From positions 49,378,923 through 49,442,922 of the forward strand of contig CAXKWD010000002.1 of assembly GCA_964059195.1 (NCBI GenBank): a DNA stretch of 64,000 bases, in the 5' to 3' direction. How positions within the stretch are numbered: the stretch's first letter is position 1; each line of letters starts with the position of its first letter. The DNA is from Ectobius pallidus. Lineage: Eukaryota; Arthropoda; Insecta; Blattodea; Ectobiidae. The notes below the pieces were generated by a model, which ran no database searches, was not told the origin of the DNA, and was given only the letters and a program-made list of their open reading frames with translations. Shown here piece by piece: positions 43,335 through 55,252 of this stretch. Position numbers and translations under genes: made by a program.

Positions 43335-46300
43335 CACATCAATATGGAATTCCAAAACCCTTGCAGAAGGGAACTTAGATTTCACAGTTTACTTCTAGAT
43401 GAAACTAGTTACATATGAAAAGACAACTGCAAAGTAAACGACGGATGAAACATTTCTTATCTTTTAAAAGTTGGATCCTACGCCATTACTGCACGTAATT
43501 TTGAAATCTTCTTTGTATTTTATATCTGCTTTTAAAATGAAGTGCTAGCGTTCTGACCTCTGCTCTCATTCTTAATTTACACGTAGGCGATGCAAAATGA
43601 ACTAGAGGACAATGAAGTTGACAAATTCTTTTCACGGCATTATGCATATTATGAGGGTGTGTTCACAAAACTCTTCGCTTTATTGCAGGTGATTTCTCTT
43701 GCTTAATAAGACTGTTATTAACGGGATAGCGAGGAGTTATACTGACATAAAGAAGTGAATAGCTATTATTCCCTTCTTTTTTTCCAGGAAATGTTCATAT
43801 TAATTGTACAATTTCAACTGTAAGAACCTAAAAATACTAATTCTGAGTGACTGCCAGAATTAATCTTATCGTATAATTTATGAACTGCACGACATTGTAC
43901 TTCCCATGATCTAGTACAGTATAAGTTATCTATATTTATATGCCGACGATAAAGCAATTTATAATAACGCTTTTAGTCTCATTTAATTCCCCGTATTGCG
44001 TTTCATCTTTGCAACTATAATTTCCTGTTTTAAATGTAGGCGTATTGAAGATTAATGTAGGCAACAGTTAATGCCTTAGAAGAAGATTCTATGACGATCT
44101 CCACTAGCTTGTACAACGAGGACAAGTTTGTAAAAGGGTGTATGTATGTTTGATTACTTTGGAAATCATCCAGCGATATGTAAAAAAAAAAAAAGAATAA
44201 TATATTCGAAGTTCTTATTACTTCCGGATCACAATATATCCGCAACGTACTTATTAGTCCGAAGAAGCTTACATATAAACTTAGTTACTTTTAGTCGTAC
44301 ACATTGTTTAACAGAACTCTCTCTTCCTACGTAAAGTTCCATTTTACGGGCTAAGTCCGTTAAGCTAAGGTAAAAGGTCCAAGTACTTTATAGAGATTAT
44401 AGAATGTATTCCCAGATGTCACTGTCTTTCTCTTCCCTTTCGTACAAATTGATAATTTTCCATTTCTTTTATTTTAACCACTACAAATACTATTATCCTT
44501 ACTACTACTATAGTATACCTACAATCATTTACAGATCAAAATAACATGAATAAAATTTTGAAAATAAAAATTTGGTCCATAAACTAGATACCGGCAGTTT
44601 GATAAAACACAAACGTAAGCCAACACAATATTTAGTTTCATTGAAAACATTACTTACGGCCTTCATTTCTCCCCATTCATTCAAAGTTTGCAATTCCTTA
44701 CTAAAGCGAAGGATTTGTCAATATTAGTTCCTTATTGCCTTTTCTATAACAGTGATTTGTATTAAAATAAATTGTTGCCAACTAAAAAAGGCATGAATAC
44801 GAAATTACCAAAAAGTTGTTTATTACTATTCTAAGCACAAGCGAATTGAAATTATTTTATTTTTAAACTTTACGATTCAAAATACTAACATAAAAATCGT
44901 AAGATGTTCTACCGTTATAAGAACTTAACAGACTCTCGTTTTAACTTCGTGCTTGCCTGTTAAGTTCTAGGGTATAATTATAACGGTCTTAATTCGTAAA
45001 TAACTAAAACGTTGAACAGAAGAACCTTCATTACTTGATCCACTTCATATAACCAAATATTTAGATAATATGGATAATCGGTATTTATTTGATTATTTTC
45101 TACATTTACTATAATACCCAGTAAAAATATCAAATTTTGGTCTATACGTGCTTTTCTTCATAATTAGATAAAGTTAATGTTCTTATACTTAAATTTAAAC
45201 AATCCTATTATTAATTTATAGGATTATTACAATTACAATTTTTATCTCACTGGGTAATTGTTTGTGCTGAGAAAATACACCTTTAAACACCTTTAACCAT
45301 TTCAGAGATGAATTTATACCTTGATATAAACAATCGTCTAGTGAATTCATCACTGGGTACTATGTTTGAAAGCATTGAGGAAAATTTCAGTAGAATACCT
45401 GGTTTGCATGACTAGCAATCATAACATTTGGATAAAAATCCTCACATTTTACATAAAGCATTACTTCATTAATTTTATATCTCCGCTTTTATACAATTTT
45501 ATACGTCATTAGCAGTGAAAAGGTTAAATAAAATAAGTAAGTAAAAAAATCTCACTTTAACACCTATTGTATCAATATCAAAGAAAAACGTCCCAAAGCA
45601 TTTATAGGAGTGAAGCCTGAATGGCTTTGCTCATAAAATACAGATTTTGGTTCTGACGGGAGTTAGCCTACTAGCGGTGGTACGTTCGATTGACACTAAA
45701 TTTACTTAAGTACACGAGCTTATAAGCCAGGTCGTGAAGGAGGTAGATTATTTTTTATTTTCGAAGGACGCCAAGAAATCCAGGTCTAAGTTCATCCCGT
45801 GTTAATTTTATGGGTAATTCTACGGATTTAGTGAATATTGTACAAAGTATTGTTGAGGAGAGCCAATAGCCTATGCATAAAGGTGTGTAGATAAAGAGTA
45901 TACAAAATAGCAGTCGAAAATTCTTCGTTACATAAATCCAACTTAATAATAAAAAGAAGAAAACATATTTAAAAAAAGGAATATTAAGTTAACTGGTTTC
46001 GCTCTTAGTTGATTTGCAGAACAACATCACGCCCTACCTACAAAGTTCCATGCATAGGTTAGCCTAATTTATTGTTCAAGTTGAGTTTTTTGTTAAAAAT
46101 CGGCAAAAAGATTTGCACAGGACGACTAGAGAAAAACAGCTTTGAGCTAGTGCGGCAAACTGCACCCTATACTAAAATAAAGTGTGCTGTAAACTTATAT
46201 TTCGGTCCTAGGTTTGAACATCACGGCAGAAACAGTATTCAACCCACGGTTCTTTCTTTCTTTCTCTTAGCTATCCCCTGGGCGTAGGAAGCCTTCACAC

Positions 46301-46661
46301 TTAATGTGGCTCTAATGGAATTTTATTTTCAATTCATTTCGTGTCATCTGCATGACCATTGATTTGGAATGTGGTGACGAGTCGTTAATTGTGCGGCTGA
46401 AACTTCTTTGTTCTTATTAATTTATCACTTCTATGTAATTTTCAAGCCTTTCTATCCGATCTATCATATACTTCTGTCCTCCTTGAAATGTTACGTTACA
46501 TTTCACAAACTCAAACAATAGAGCTTGGGTTGAGATTCCACCGGGAGTAAATAATTATGTGCTTTAATAATTTGCAGTCATTTTCGCTAATGGAAATTTA
46601 AAAAATGTTGTATGCAGTTTGTTCGTGCTAATACATATGTTTACCTAAACTCTAAAGGGTA
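43335..46661. other. Non-coding AT-rich DNA
   Basis: An imperfect hairpin lies at about 44900-44992 (CCGTTATAAGAACTTAACAG mirrored by CTGTTAAGTTCTAGGG..TATAACGG). Otherwise there are no genes, TIR pairs or tandem repeats that I can support. Confidence 0.45.
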
Positions 46662-47016
46662 GTTATAAGTAGAATTCGGACTTTTAGGTCGCTAAAAATG
46701 CAGTTTTTGGTACCTAAAATAGGCTCTAAAAATTGGAAAATAGGTTCTAAAAATCGTAAAATAGTCTCTTATAAAATCGTTAAGTTGCCAATTTTCTGAA
46801 ATATCTCAACTGCAATGCAGAATATTATATTTATTGAAGTCACCATTAATCAATAGTCATGATAAAACACAGATATAGGAATATGGTACAAAATTATAAT
46901 ATAGACCCTAGTACTAGAGCCTGTATTACTACCATAACAATGAAAACCTAATCCCTGCGCCCAGAAGCTACGCACGTTAGCATATTCAACCCCTTGTGTT
47001 CCTCTGTAATTCATAG

Positions 47017-47020
<4 letters not shown>

Positions 47021-47080
<60 letters not shown>
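47021..47080. repeat. (AT)30 microsatellite
   Basis: Sixty bases of perfect AT dinucleotides inside the hAT MITE. Frames through it encode Ile/Tyr runs only. Confidence 0.95.
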
Positions 47081-47083
<3 letters not shown>

Positions 47084-47420
47084 ACTGGATGTGGGAGTCG
47101 GGAGAAAAACACTACATTTTCTTGGGAATTCCAAGGAATTTTTCTACTGAAGACGAAATATTCCTTACTATTTAACCACGTCATAAATGTGTCGTGTACT
47201 GCACATTCCGAGCTAGAAATTTAGTACGAACTGAAAATAAATGCTAGAATTTATAACAAAAAATAACTTATTTTGAACTTTAGAGGAAAATCAAGCAAAT
47301 AGGCAATATTAGAATCTAACGTAAAAATAGGCTGTTTTAGGTCCTATAAAAGTATCAGTTTTAGGCATAGTCACTTATGAAACATGCATATACAAGAGAA
47401 TAATATAGGAGAAAAATTCT

Positions 47421-47492
47421 TCCCACACTGGGACTTGAACCCAGGACCATTGGCTATTCGCGCCAATGCTCTACCAACTGAGCTAAGCCGGA
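47421..47492 (-). tRNA. tRNA-like sequence (pseudo), GAA in anticodon position
   Basis: The minus strand folds as a cloverleaf: 5' TCCGGCT, D arm GCTCAGTTGGTAGAGC, anticodon stem TTGGC/GCCAA with 7-base loop GCGAATA, variable loop TGGTC and T arm CTGGGTTCAAGTCCCAG. The 3' acceptor strand TGTGGGA mispairs at two positions. Position 33 is C, not the near-universal T, and position 37 is T, not a purine. It is probably a SINE head, not a working Phe tRNA gene. Confidence 0.55.
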
Positions 47493-47851
47493 GTTCAATT
47501 CACAGCGCCAGATGGAACCTTTCTTCTATGACTGACTACCCTAATGGTCTACCTCACAGACAGACAAGTTATGTCATATGCAGTAGGCCTACTGTGAGGC
47601 ACACTAATTAGTGATTTTTGTGACCGGGCTCCATGTAATGTTCAACAGAGACAACACTCTGTGGTTCATGAAAGCTTATATATATCTATCTTGAATGTTA
47701 ACTGTACCATAACAGTGGGAGCCCGGTCACAAAAATCACTAATTAGTGTGCCTCACAGTACTGCATATGACATAACTTGTCTGTCTGTGAGGTAGACCAT
47801 TAGGGCAGTCAGTCATAGGAGAGAGGCTCCATCTGGCGCTGTGAATTGAAC

Positions 47852-47924
47852 TCCGGCTTAGCTCAGTTGGTAGAGCATTGGCGCGAATAGCCAATGGTCC
47901 TGGGTTCAAGTCCCAGTGTCGGAG
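47852..47924 (+). tRNA. tRNA-like sequence (pseudo), inverted partner
   Basis: Inverted near-identical copy of 47421-47492 with a better acceptor stem: TCCGGCT against TGTCGGA plus a G discriminator. A box TAGCTCAGTTGG and B box GGTTCAAGTCC are intact, so Pol III transcription is conceivable. The same odd loop GCGAATA is present. Both copies sit in opposite arms of one palindromic insertion, which argues for a mobile element. Confidence 0.55.
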
Positions 47925-48081
47925 GAATTTTTCTCCTATAATATTCTCATGTAATGCCCAACAGAGACAATAATCTGTGGTTCATGAAAGCTTATATATC
48001 TATGCATATACAAGTTTTCGTCCATATAAAACTTAAGGGTTAAAATAGGCTTTTACCTAAAATCCCAAGTCTAGTTATAAG

Positions 48082-49059
48082 CTACCCATCTCTTCCCCTT
48101 GCATAATGCCTGGCTCACGAAGAAATCAGCTTTGGGGATGTTACAACTGAATGCACACTTATGAAATGAGCCACTTATTCTATATCAGAAACGGGTTAAT
48201 GGCAAAGTCTTAGCTAGGGTAGAGAAAGTCGTGTGAGTGTTTATCATCACATTTCAAAATATATCCATTGATGGGTCTATTAACAAGAAAATCGATTCAA
48301 CTTAAAAATTGTTTTGGTATATTTGTATCATTGCTGTAAATACTCTGAGATTTAAGGCGCAAAGTTTTAGGAATGAATTTAAAAATAAATTGCTACAGAC
48401 GGTACAGATCATAATTAACTTGTATAAATCTCATTATAACGAAGACTTAATGCGTTAATGGTAGGAAGTAGAAGCTCCAAACAACAGTAGTTAATTTCAT
48501 TACCCTCATATTAATGAAGATAAGTTTTGAAAACTTTCACAAGGAAAGCAAGCAATTTCTTTGAAGTTCTGAACTAGGGCTGGGAAATTTTGCAGGCGAC
48601 AGAATATGACAATAAATCAACGCAGAAAAGTGTTGTATTGTCATCGTGCATATTTTGACAAAACGCCAAGCTAATGATTTTCATTCTGCCTTTCCTTCAC
48701 GGTTTACATATTTTAAAATTTCTATACTAACCGTAATATGTCATACATTGTGCCGAACAGTCCGGATTTTGAGCTAATTCCCCGTCGTCATGCTCCAAAT
48801 GTGCAATAATTCACCCGAAGAATGCTCAGCCATGTAGGTCTACATGCTATGTCGGAACACTGTAAGGAAAGGATACGTTCACATTCGTCGGTTCTTCGTA
48901 ATTATTAAGAATTCTGTAAATTTACTTTAGGTTAATAATTTTAGGACCCTCTGCTGTTCTATCTGAATCAATTTGAAATGGGTTTAGAGTTTTAACATGC
49001 AAAAAATATTTAGAGGATTTAAAATTTAAATTTTTATCTTCTTAAGGTAGGTCTTCACC
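48082..49059. other. Non-coding DNA
   Basis: A short block GGGTAGAGAAAGTCGTGTGA at about 48218 resembles GGGTAGAGAAAGTTATGTGA inside the Helitron (~9479). No gene recognised. Confidence 0.35.
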
Positions 49060-49580
49060 ACGGCTCTAAAGATTTTGTTTAAATTTTGCATGTTAAGTGT
49101 TTATACTAGAAGTTAAAACATTTATTTTAAAAAAATGTAAAAAAAAAATCCGAAGGGTTGTTATGAGCCTTTCTTGGCTTTACAAAAAATCTTTGCATCG
49201 TGTTGAAACAAATGAATATGCGCTCCTTTCGATACTGCCTCTTACTCTATATCGAAATGTGAAGTGAGAATGGTAAGGGTAAATAAGTTACGTGAATGCG
49301 TTACATCAGATTTTATTTGGATCGTGTGTCCTTCGGTGATACGATTCGAAACTTGTTAAGAATTTTGTCTTCATATTTACAACCATTTTACTTAAAGATA
49401 ATATTATTTTTGTCGTTTTTATCGAAAACGGCTCTAACGATTTTGTCTAAATTCCATAATATTCCACGAATTCCATAATACGTATGATGTATTGTAATAT
49501 AATTATGGTGTAGGTATTATGTATTATACTTAATCTATCAAGACTTTTATTTGAGTAGGAGTTACGTGTTTCACATCAGA
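49060..49580 (-). repeat. Diverged relative of the 31-34 kb repeats
   Basis: Blocks such as CGGCTCTAAAGATTTTGTTT, GCCTCTTACTCTATAT and ACATCAGATTTTATTTGG follow the order of the arm at 32993-33798. A second partial copy (AAAACGGCTCTAACGATTTT to TTTCACATCAGAC) lies at 49423-49585. Divergence is much higher than between the two 31-34 kb arms. Confidence 0.5.
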
Positions 49581-49644
49581 CAAATACAAATGTGTTCCTT
49601 ACACCAATAGAAGGAAAATAGTTCATATGACTATTGGTTTATGG

Positions 49645-49957
49645 AGCAGACATCCCGAATGAAGAAACTTTTCATCGACGTGTCATGGAACCATTCAACA
49701 CCATCCCGGAGTATTTGAAAGTTTCGATGGTCCATGATTCGACGAGTGCATGCATGTCTAGAAGCAAGAGGAGGACATTTCGAGCATTTGTTATGAGTTT
49801 TGTGTTTTGACGTGTTATGAGTGTACCAATGTGTTGAACAATTCTTAACGAGAAAACAAGGATTATGGGACATATGTTCATATTAACTTTTTTCCTTCTT
49901 TTGGTGCAAGGTACCCTTGTCCGAAGTTTGTAAAAGTATTTTTGAAACACCCTGTAT
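49645..49957 (+). pseudogene. Transposase C-terminal relic and element end
   Basis: Plus-strand frames read ETFHRRVMEPFNTIPEYLK and, after a frame change, ACLEARGGHFEHLL followed by a stop at about 49800. That ending is a well-known C terminus among insect Tc/mariner-type transposase-like proteins, with R-V...A-C-L-E-A-R-G-G-H-F-E-H-L-L. About 150 bp later TTGAAACACCCTGTATA resembles the inverted terminus (TATACAGGGTG...) of such elements. The rest of the transposase and the other end are absent. Confidence 0.65.
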
Positions 49958-51540
49958 AAGCCTTTTCTATAAATATCACATGTTACGACTCGTAGCGGGT
50001 TATAAATCCATTCATAAGAAAGTTGCGGAGTTATGTCTCTATTTCATAACTTGTCATGCGGTATATTCCAGGGAGGATTCGAGTAGGCAAATCCTTTTTG
50101 AACATTCATCAATTACATCAGTTCTATCCTCTACAAAGAGATGGTAAAGTTAGTAAAGACCCCTTACGGAGTATATTATCCACGCACGTTTTAAAATAAT
50201 CACACATCCATAGTTTTAGGAACTAAGTTCAGAAGGCTATGTAAGAGAAAAAATATTACGACACAGTCTACATGAAAAGTAAAATATTATAATTCCCAGT
50301 TCTAGTTCTCTAAGTCTTTACAGTTCTGAAGTGTAAATAGTGATATTTTCTACTCGTAGTTTCAAATTTAAGTAACAGTCTAGAGCAGGGTTTCCCGAAA
50401 TTATTGTGTCTAAAGCCCCCCCTCAGCATATCGCGTGCATATCCAAGGACACCAGAGCCATATTTAATTTAGTAAACCAAAGACAGAATTTTGTAATGTT
50501 ACGTTTATGGTTTTATTTGCATAATATGGGCCTAATATATACTATCCCTTAATCGAAGTTTAAGTTAACTTCGTTTACATGAACGTACGTCCTTCCTAAA
50601 TGCTTACAAATGATAAACAAATATGTCACTTGACTAATAGTCTATTCTATTGTCATGACATTAACTTAAAAAAATAACAATTCTATTAGGTAGTCTATAG
50701 GCTTCTTTAAGCAAACTTTTAATATTCTCTTCTATATAAGATTTAAAGGAGTCTATACAGAAGCGGCTCTTACTCCACAGAGAGTGATACCGTATTGGAA
50801 GACAGATTTATTAGAGCTAAGTAGACTGTTCATGAGATTTTGATAGCTTGAATTATTCCATTATTCTGTCTTCTATTTATCTACAACTCTTATAACCTTT
50901 TATTCAAGACAAAAAAGGGAGTAAACAGTCGTGTTTTATTGATTTTGAAAGATGTAGTTTTGAAGTGTGTTCATACATTCACTATGTTTTTTCTTTTATT
51001 ATTTTTCCTTTATTTTCTATTGTTGCCTGAATTTCTTTCACTGAAAGAACCAGCCCTAAGGTCCTGATTGGAGCAAAAGAACGGAAGTTGATCGTCTTTT
51101 GTTTTCGCGTTTTCAAAAGAAGAAAGAACACATGGCGTAACCTATATTCGAAACGTGAATATAGGAATAGGTTAGAGATTTGTATTCAACTATGATACCG
51201 TAAGAATGGACTAAAAGGTAAGAATAACTTTCCGGCAAAATACAGCCCTGGGGAAGAGGATTTTGCATATCTTACAGCATAAACATATAATTTCAAATTA
51301 ACTTCATACCAATAATTCTCTAGTTAAAATTCGTATATAGAAAGGTGGAGTAGAAAGCTAGACTTCACAAGTCTGTTCCACTCAGCATATAATACACCGT
51401 AATATGTAAAAATACGATGGGTATTAACACATTGCTGATTCTTAGAAAAACTGTGATTATAGCATTACACCTATCTCTTCTGGAAGATTATTATAGTCTA
51501 AGTCGTATTGTGAACTCACCTTAATGTAATAATAGAACTG
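49958..51540. other. Non-coding DNA with a possible hAT-like end
   Basis: CAGGGTTTCCCGAAATTATT at about 50389 resembles a hAT terminus, but no inverted partner or target duplication was found. No genes. Confidence 0.35.
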
Positions 51541-51544
51541 TCTG

Positions 51545-51835
51545 TTTGGAACTCTGTAGCCCCCTATGTTGGGGCGAAGGGGCTTCCAAGTGGAGGTTTC
51601 TGTTATCTATATGAATTTTGTTACGCTTATTTCCGAGAGGGCAGAGGGACAGGTGATAAACCCATAGCCCCTCAACCCCCTCAGGGAACTAAGGACGTGA
51701 AAGGGCCGAGAAATTTTGTCCAGAGGCTCCAATTTAGGCTTGGAGTTCTTTTACATGCCGTAAATATACGACACGGGCCCCCCAGCTTAAAGTCCCTCCC
51801 GGAGGACTCCGTGTCCAGGATTTTTACAATAATAG
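51545..51835 (+). repeat. Dispersed repeat, copy C (longest)
   Basis: Contains both blocks shared with 1-190 (CTTCCAAGTGGAGGTTTC...TTACGC and GTCCAGAGGCTCCAATTT...GGCTTGGAGTTCTT) with a GC-richer middle (CCCCTCAACCCCCTCAGG). It continues past the other copies to CCGGAGGACTCCGTGTCC. No coding or RNA-gene signature is recognised. Confidence 0.45.
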
Positions 51836-52595
51836 AACTACAGGAACATAATTTATAATATAATGGAACTGTAATAGGAAGATGGCTGAAAGCAATAAAA
51901 TAAAAATAAAATAAAATTCAATTCAATTCTTCTCGCGTATTTCGAAAACATCGGTGTGCAGTAAAGCAGAAAGAGAATTAAAGAAAATAACATTCGTAAA
52001 TGAGACGATTAAGATGATTCCACTGGAATTTAAAGATAGCAACAATAAATTCGTGTACTTTACCATCTGCATGGCGAAACCGTAGGCCTAAGCATGTGAA
52101 TCATTTACTAATAACAAGCTTGAATTTAAATACGAATAAAACCAATGCTGGATCAAGATGAATACTATGATGCCATTCATAAGAATGGCGGGTAGTTTAA
52201 ATATTTACGTAAAATTTTTGTGGTGGATATTTTCGGTGTAATTTTCTTCTTCTTCGTAACTACATTGCAATCTAGAACGCTTTTGTAAAATGGCAACCGA
52301 TTTAAAATTCCATACACCTCATGCTAAAAGCATGACAATAATAATAATTATTAGGCCTATCTTTGTCTTTTGCCTCTTTAACACGCCTCTTACATTGGAC
52401 TTGTCGTATGTTTCCTATTATTCGATCATATCTCAATCCCCATCTTATCTTGTACTGATAAACAGGTGACAGATTATAATCAGCGTAAGTCCAACCAAAC
52501 GTAAGTTGCCTTAATTGCTGTTATTTTAGCCTCACTAATTATTCATTTATTTGTTGTTGACACTGCATAATTTAGGGAAAATATATTTTAAGACT
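51836..52595. other. Non-coding DNA
   Basis: Nothing recognised. Confidence 0.4.
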
Positions 52596-52727
52596 CACAA
52601 GAGGGGAATAAATAAAAAAAAGGATAAAACTGCTCACAAAGACAGAAAAACCAGACAGAAAACCCACAAGAGGGGAATAAATAAAAAAAGGAGAAAACTG
52701 CTCACAAAGACAGAAAAACCAGACAGT
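52596..52727 (+). repeat. 69 bp tandem duplication
   Basis: CACAAGAGGGGAATAAATAA followed by an A-run and CTGCTCACAAAGACAGAAAA, then ACCAGACAG, occurs at 52596 and 52665. The period of 69 is a multiple of 3, so a frame stays open across it (94 codons from 52551). The Lys/Arg-rich product resembles nothing I know and is unlikely to be a gene. Confidence 0.75.
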
Positions 52728-52929
52728 TGCAAATTATGTAAATATAAAGAGAACTTAATGCATTACAGCGTATACCTGTACAACTGTATCGTTTTCAAAT
52801 GTGTGGGTGATGATAACCAGCATTTCACTAATTAATTCCATTTATAGCGAAAACAGCATTTGAAACAACAAAGGTTCACATTTTCAAACAATGCGAATAT
52901 TGAAATATCAGTTATGGTCAAATATAGGC

Positions 52930-53290
52930 TACTAATTTTACTTTCTCGCATATACGTATATAGAGAAAGTATTGTGATCGTGACTCGTGACAAAAAATCG
53001 AAATCGAGATAACACCGGGAAAACATGTTTCACGATACCTAGATACCGAAAAAAGTGTTTTTGGGATAACGTCTGACCGTCTATCTATCTGTCTGTGGAC
53101 AAGCACAGCGGCTAAACGGCTCGTTTTTATTTTATTTTTTGAATCAAGGACTTTCTCGGAATTTCATCGAACCGCCCTGAATTTGGTTTTTATAACTGAA
53201 ATTTTGAGGGGACTTTTCATAAAAACATTTTCAAAATTTTGATTTTTGAAAAAATGGCTCTAACGATTTTAATAAAAATATAAAATCTGA
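52930..53290 (-). repeat. Diverged dispersed repeat, CTGTCTGT type
   Basis: Contains ATCTATCTGTCTGTGGACAA, then GGGGACTTTTCAT and AATGGCTCTAACGATTTT. These are in the same order as the CAGACACA run, GGGGACTTTACATG and GGCTCTAACGATTTTC blocks of the 31-34 kb arms. Confidence 0.45.
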
Positions 53291-54640
53291 AACGTTTATA
53301 TACGACTAATGAAATGGCTATATCTGTTTTTCTGTCAAATTGACTTAGGGGTACTATACTCGTATCCTTTTTCAATTTTTCTAGGCTATCTCCATTACAT
53401 TGGGCGATACTTCAGCACAGACAAGTTGTAGAGAAAATTAAAAAGAGCATTTTTTGTTAAATACATTTCTTTATAACATTAATAGGTATCAAGATAAAAA
53501 CATATGAAAGATATTCTTTTGTTGCCCATAGTAATAAGACTACTATAATCTATTTATTGTTGTGTATGACCGGTTTAAGGGGTCCGTAACACTCGCATAT
53601 GCGGCGGGCCCCGAGCTCAAGGGGGGCCCCTTCGTTGCCCTTTTGCCAAAAAAAAAGTAAAAAACCAGTTGAAAAAGCTGAATATTCTGTTGAATATATT
53701 ATCCTTTAAATATACCGGTTCAATTTTTGCCCTATTAGTGACTGTTATTGGTTATTCTTTAAATTTGTCGCTGGGTTTTTCAGGTTATACTTTATATTTA
53801 AGAGCTAACAACACAAGATTGCAAGGTTAAAATTAGTATAATAAATTGGATTGAGACTCTTTCTTCTTTAATCTTCAAATTCTGCATGCTGAAATTGTTT
53901 CGTAACCTTGTTTTAGTGAGAATAGACTAGATTTTTTAGGGTTGCTTTGTAAAAATTATGTGCTATAAATATTAGGGAACAATTTGTTAAAGAAGGTTTT
54001 TAAAAGTTAATATACATGTATTTAAATTTTGTTTTGGAGGATAAATGTACGGCAGTAGAGTAAATGTCAATAGTTTATAAATTTGCGTTAGTAGGCCCTA
54101 ACTCTATTGTAGTATGTGATACTAAACTATCAACGGAAATTTATATAATATAATGAGTATGGGGGGGGGGGTTTGCAGTAGATAACGCAACCTTAATTCG
54201 ATTCTTCACCTTCCATTTCCTCCTACCATTTATTATCACAGCAATAGTAATAATCCATTTACTCTTTCTACATCAAACTGGATCAAACTGGATCAAATAA
54301 TCCATTAGGGTTAAATAGAAGTATTGACAAAATTCCCTTCCATCCATACTTCACAATTAAAGACCTAATATGTTTTATTATCCTAATCACTATATATCTG
54401 CATCACATAGTAAATAGGTTAGGCTTGATAAATCTGCGATAAACGTGAAGAGGCCCCATTAGTAAATCTCGCAGGAGCCCCGAAATTCCGGGACCTGGTT
54501 GTACCCATACGAATTTCTTAATAGATGGTTGAACATTAATAGTAACATTATTGTGATATGAGTAGTCTATATTTGAGGGGCAATCTCCATTCTGATAAAA
54601 GTTAGAGATATCAATTCTAATGAATGTTTAATGCATTTCC
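53291..54640. other. Non-coding DNA with GC-rich patches
   Basis: GC-rich patches at 53580-53640 (GCGGCGGGCCCCGAGCTC) and 54445-54500 face each other weakly and could be decayed ends of one element, but the match is too poor to call. A run of ten G lies at 54161-54171. Confidence 0.35.
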
Positions 54641-54646
54641 TGATGC

Positions 54647-54647
<1 letters not shown>

Positions 54648-54684
<37 letters not shown>

Positions 54685-55252
54685 TCTCATCATTTCACAC
54701 AATTATGTGTATAGCATCGTCATAAAAGTAATTTCAAACATTTACATTATAAAATTCGTCAACGTTGTACAGAGGGATCAACTTCAATGTTGACTTGACC
54801 CGTCTCTTAAATGCTTCGAGTGGTAGATTTCTGACATTAATAGAAAGGCTATTATAGAGTTTGAGTGATGTGAATTGAAAACTTTTTTGAGTTAAGGTAT
54901 ATTTACATTTGTTTATATATATTTTGCAATTATTGCGTCTTGAGTAATTATGCACTGAATCACAGGTTCTGAATTTATTTATATTCATCTTAGCATAATG
55001 GAGACAGGCCAGGACAAACATTGAGGGTAAAGAAAGTATATCTGACCGAATAAAAAGTGGTTTACAGTGTGTCCCAGGCGAAGTTCCATAAATTAATCTT
55101 AAGGCCCTCTTTTGTAAAATAAAAAGGCGCAAACTTGAAGTATGGTTACCCCATAATAAGAGCCCATAGTTTAGGTGACTGTGAATATGTCCAAAATATA
55201 CAGTAATTAAGGATTCAATATTTATATTGCACCTAAGAACTCTTAACATTTA
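54648..55252 (-). mobile_element. LINE 3' end with (AAT)n tail
   Basis: A 171-codon minus-strand frame (54734-55249) encodes the C-terminal part of a non-LTR ORF2: YFGHIHSHLNYGLLLWGN, LFILQKRALRLIYG, then CKIYINKCKYTLTQKSFQF and SLKLYNSLSINVRNLP. This is the thumb and C-terminal region after the RT palm in Jockey/CR1-type elements (H-S-x-L-x-Y-G-x-x-x-W-G, L-Q-K-R-A-x-R). It is truncated at about 55252. About 45 bp beyond the stop the element ends in an (ATT)n tail read on the minus strand (54648-54685). The open frame suggests moderate age. Confidence 0.85.

Larger units (their letters stand above)
47397..48001. mobile_element. Palindromic composite of two tRNA-like units, 13 bp TSD
   Basis: A 605 bp insertion flanked by the perfect 13 bp repeat ATGCATATACAAG (47384-47396, 48002-48014). 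It holds two long inverted arms (47397-47631 and ~47712-47946), each with a tRNA-like sequence near its outer end and the shared block GCCCGGTCACAAAAATCACT at its inner end. A ~55 bp segment, ATGTAATG..CAACAGAGACAA to GAAAGCTTATATAT, occurs as a direct repeat: once in the centre (47633-47690) and once at the right end (47949-48001). The long TSD indicates LINE-type target-primed retrotransposition. The inserted RNA was probably a rearranged or dimeric SINE. Confidence 0.8.
46670..48073. mobile_element. hAT MITE (TSD GTTATAAG) carrying a nested insertion
   Basis: The perfect 8 bp duplication GTTATAAG (46662-46669 and 48074-48081) encloses ends TAGAATTCGGACTTTTAGGT and, in reverse, TAGACTTGGGATTTTAGGT. 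Near both ends CTAAAATAGGC and CTAAAAAT motifs repeat, as subterminal arrays do. The element spans 1404 bp, but about 618 bp of that is a later insertion (47397-48001 plus one TSD copy), leaving about 786 bp. No transposase. Confidence 0.85.

Noticed and set aside
47421..47924. Functional tRNA-Phe gene pair
   Set aside because: Atypical anticodon loop (C33, T37), acceptor mismatches, and location in mirrored arms of a TSD-flanked insertion favour a mobile-element origin.
50389..50450. hAT terminus CAGGGTTTCCCGAAATTATT, and a similar one at ~60791
   Set aside because: No inverted partner or 8 bp duplication was found for either, so they are mentioned only within gap entries.
53575..54507. Possible element bounded by GC-rich patches at 53580 and 54500
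   Set aside because: The inverted match is poor and no target duplication is seen.
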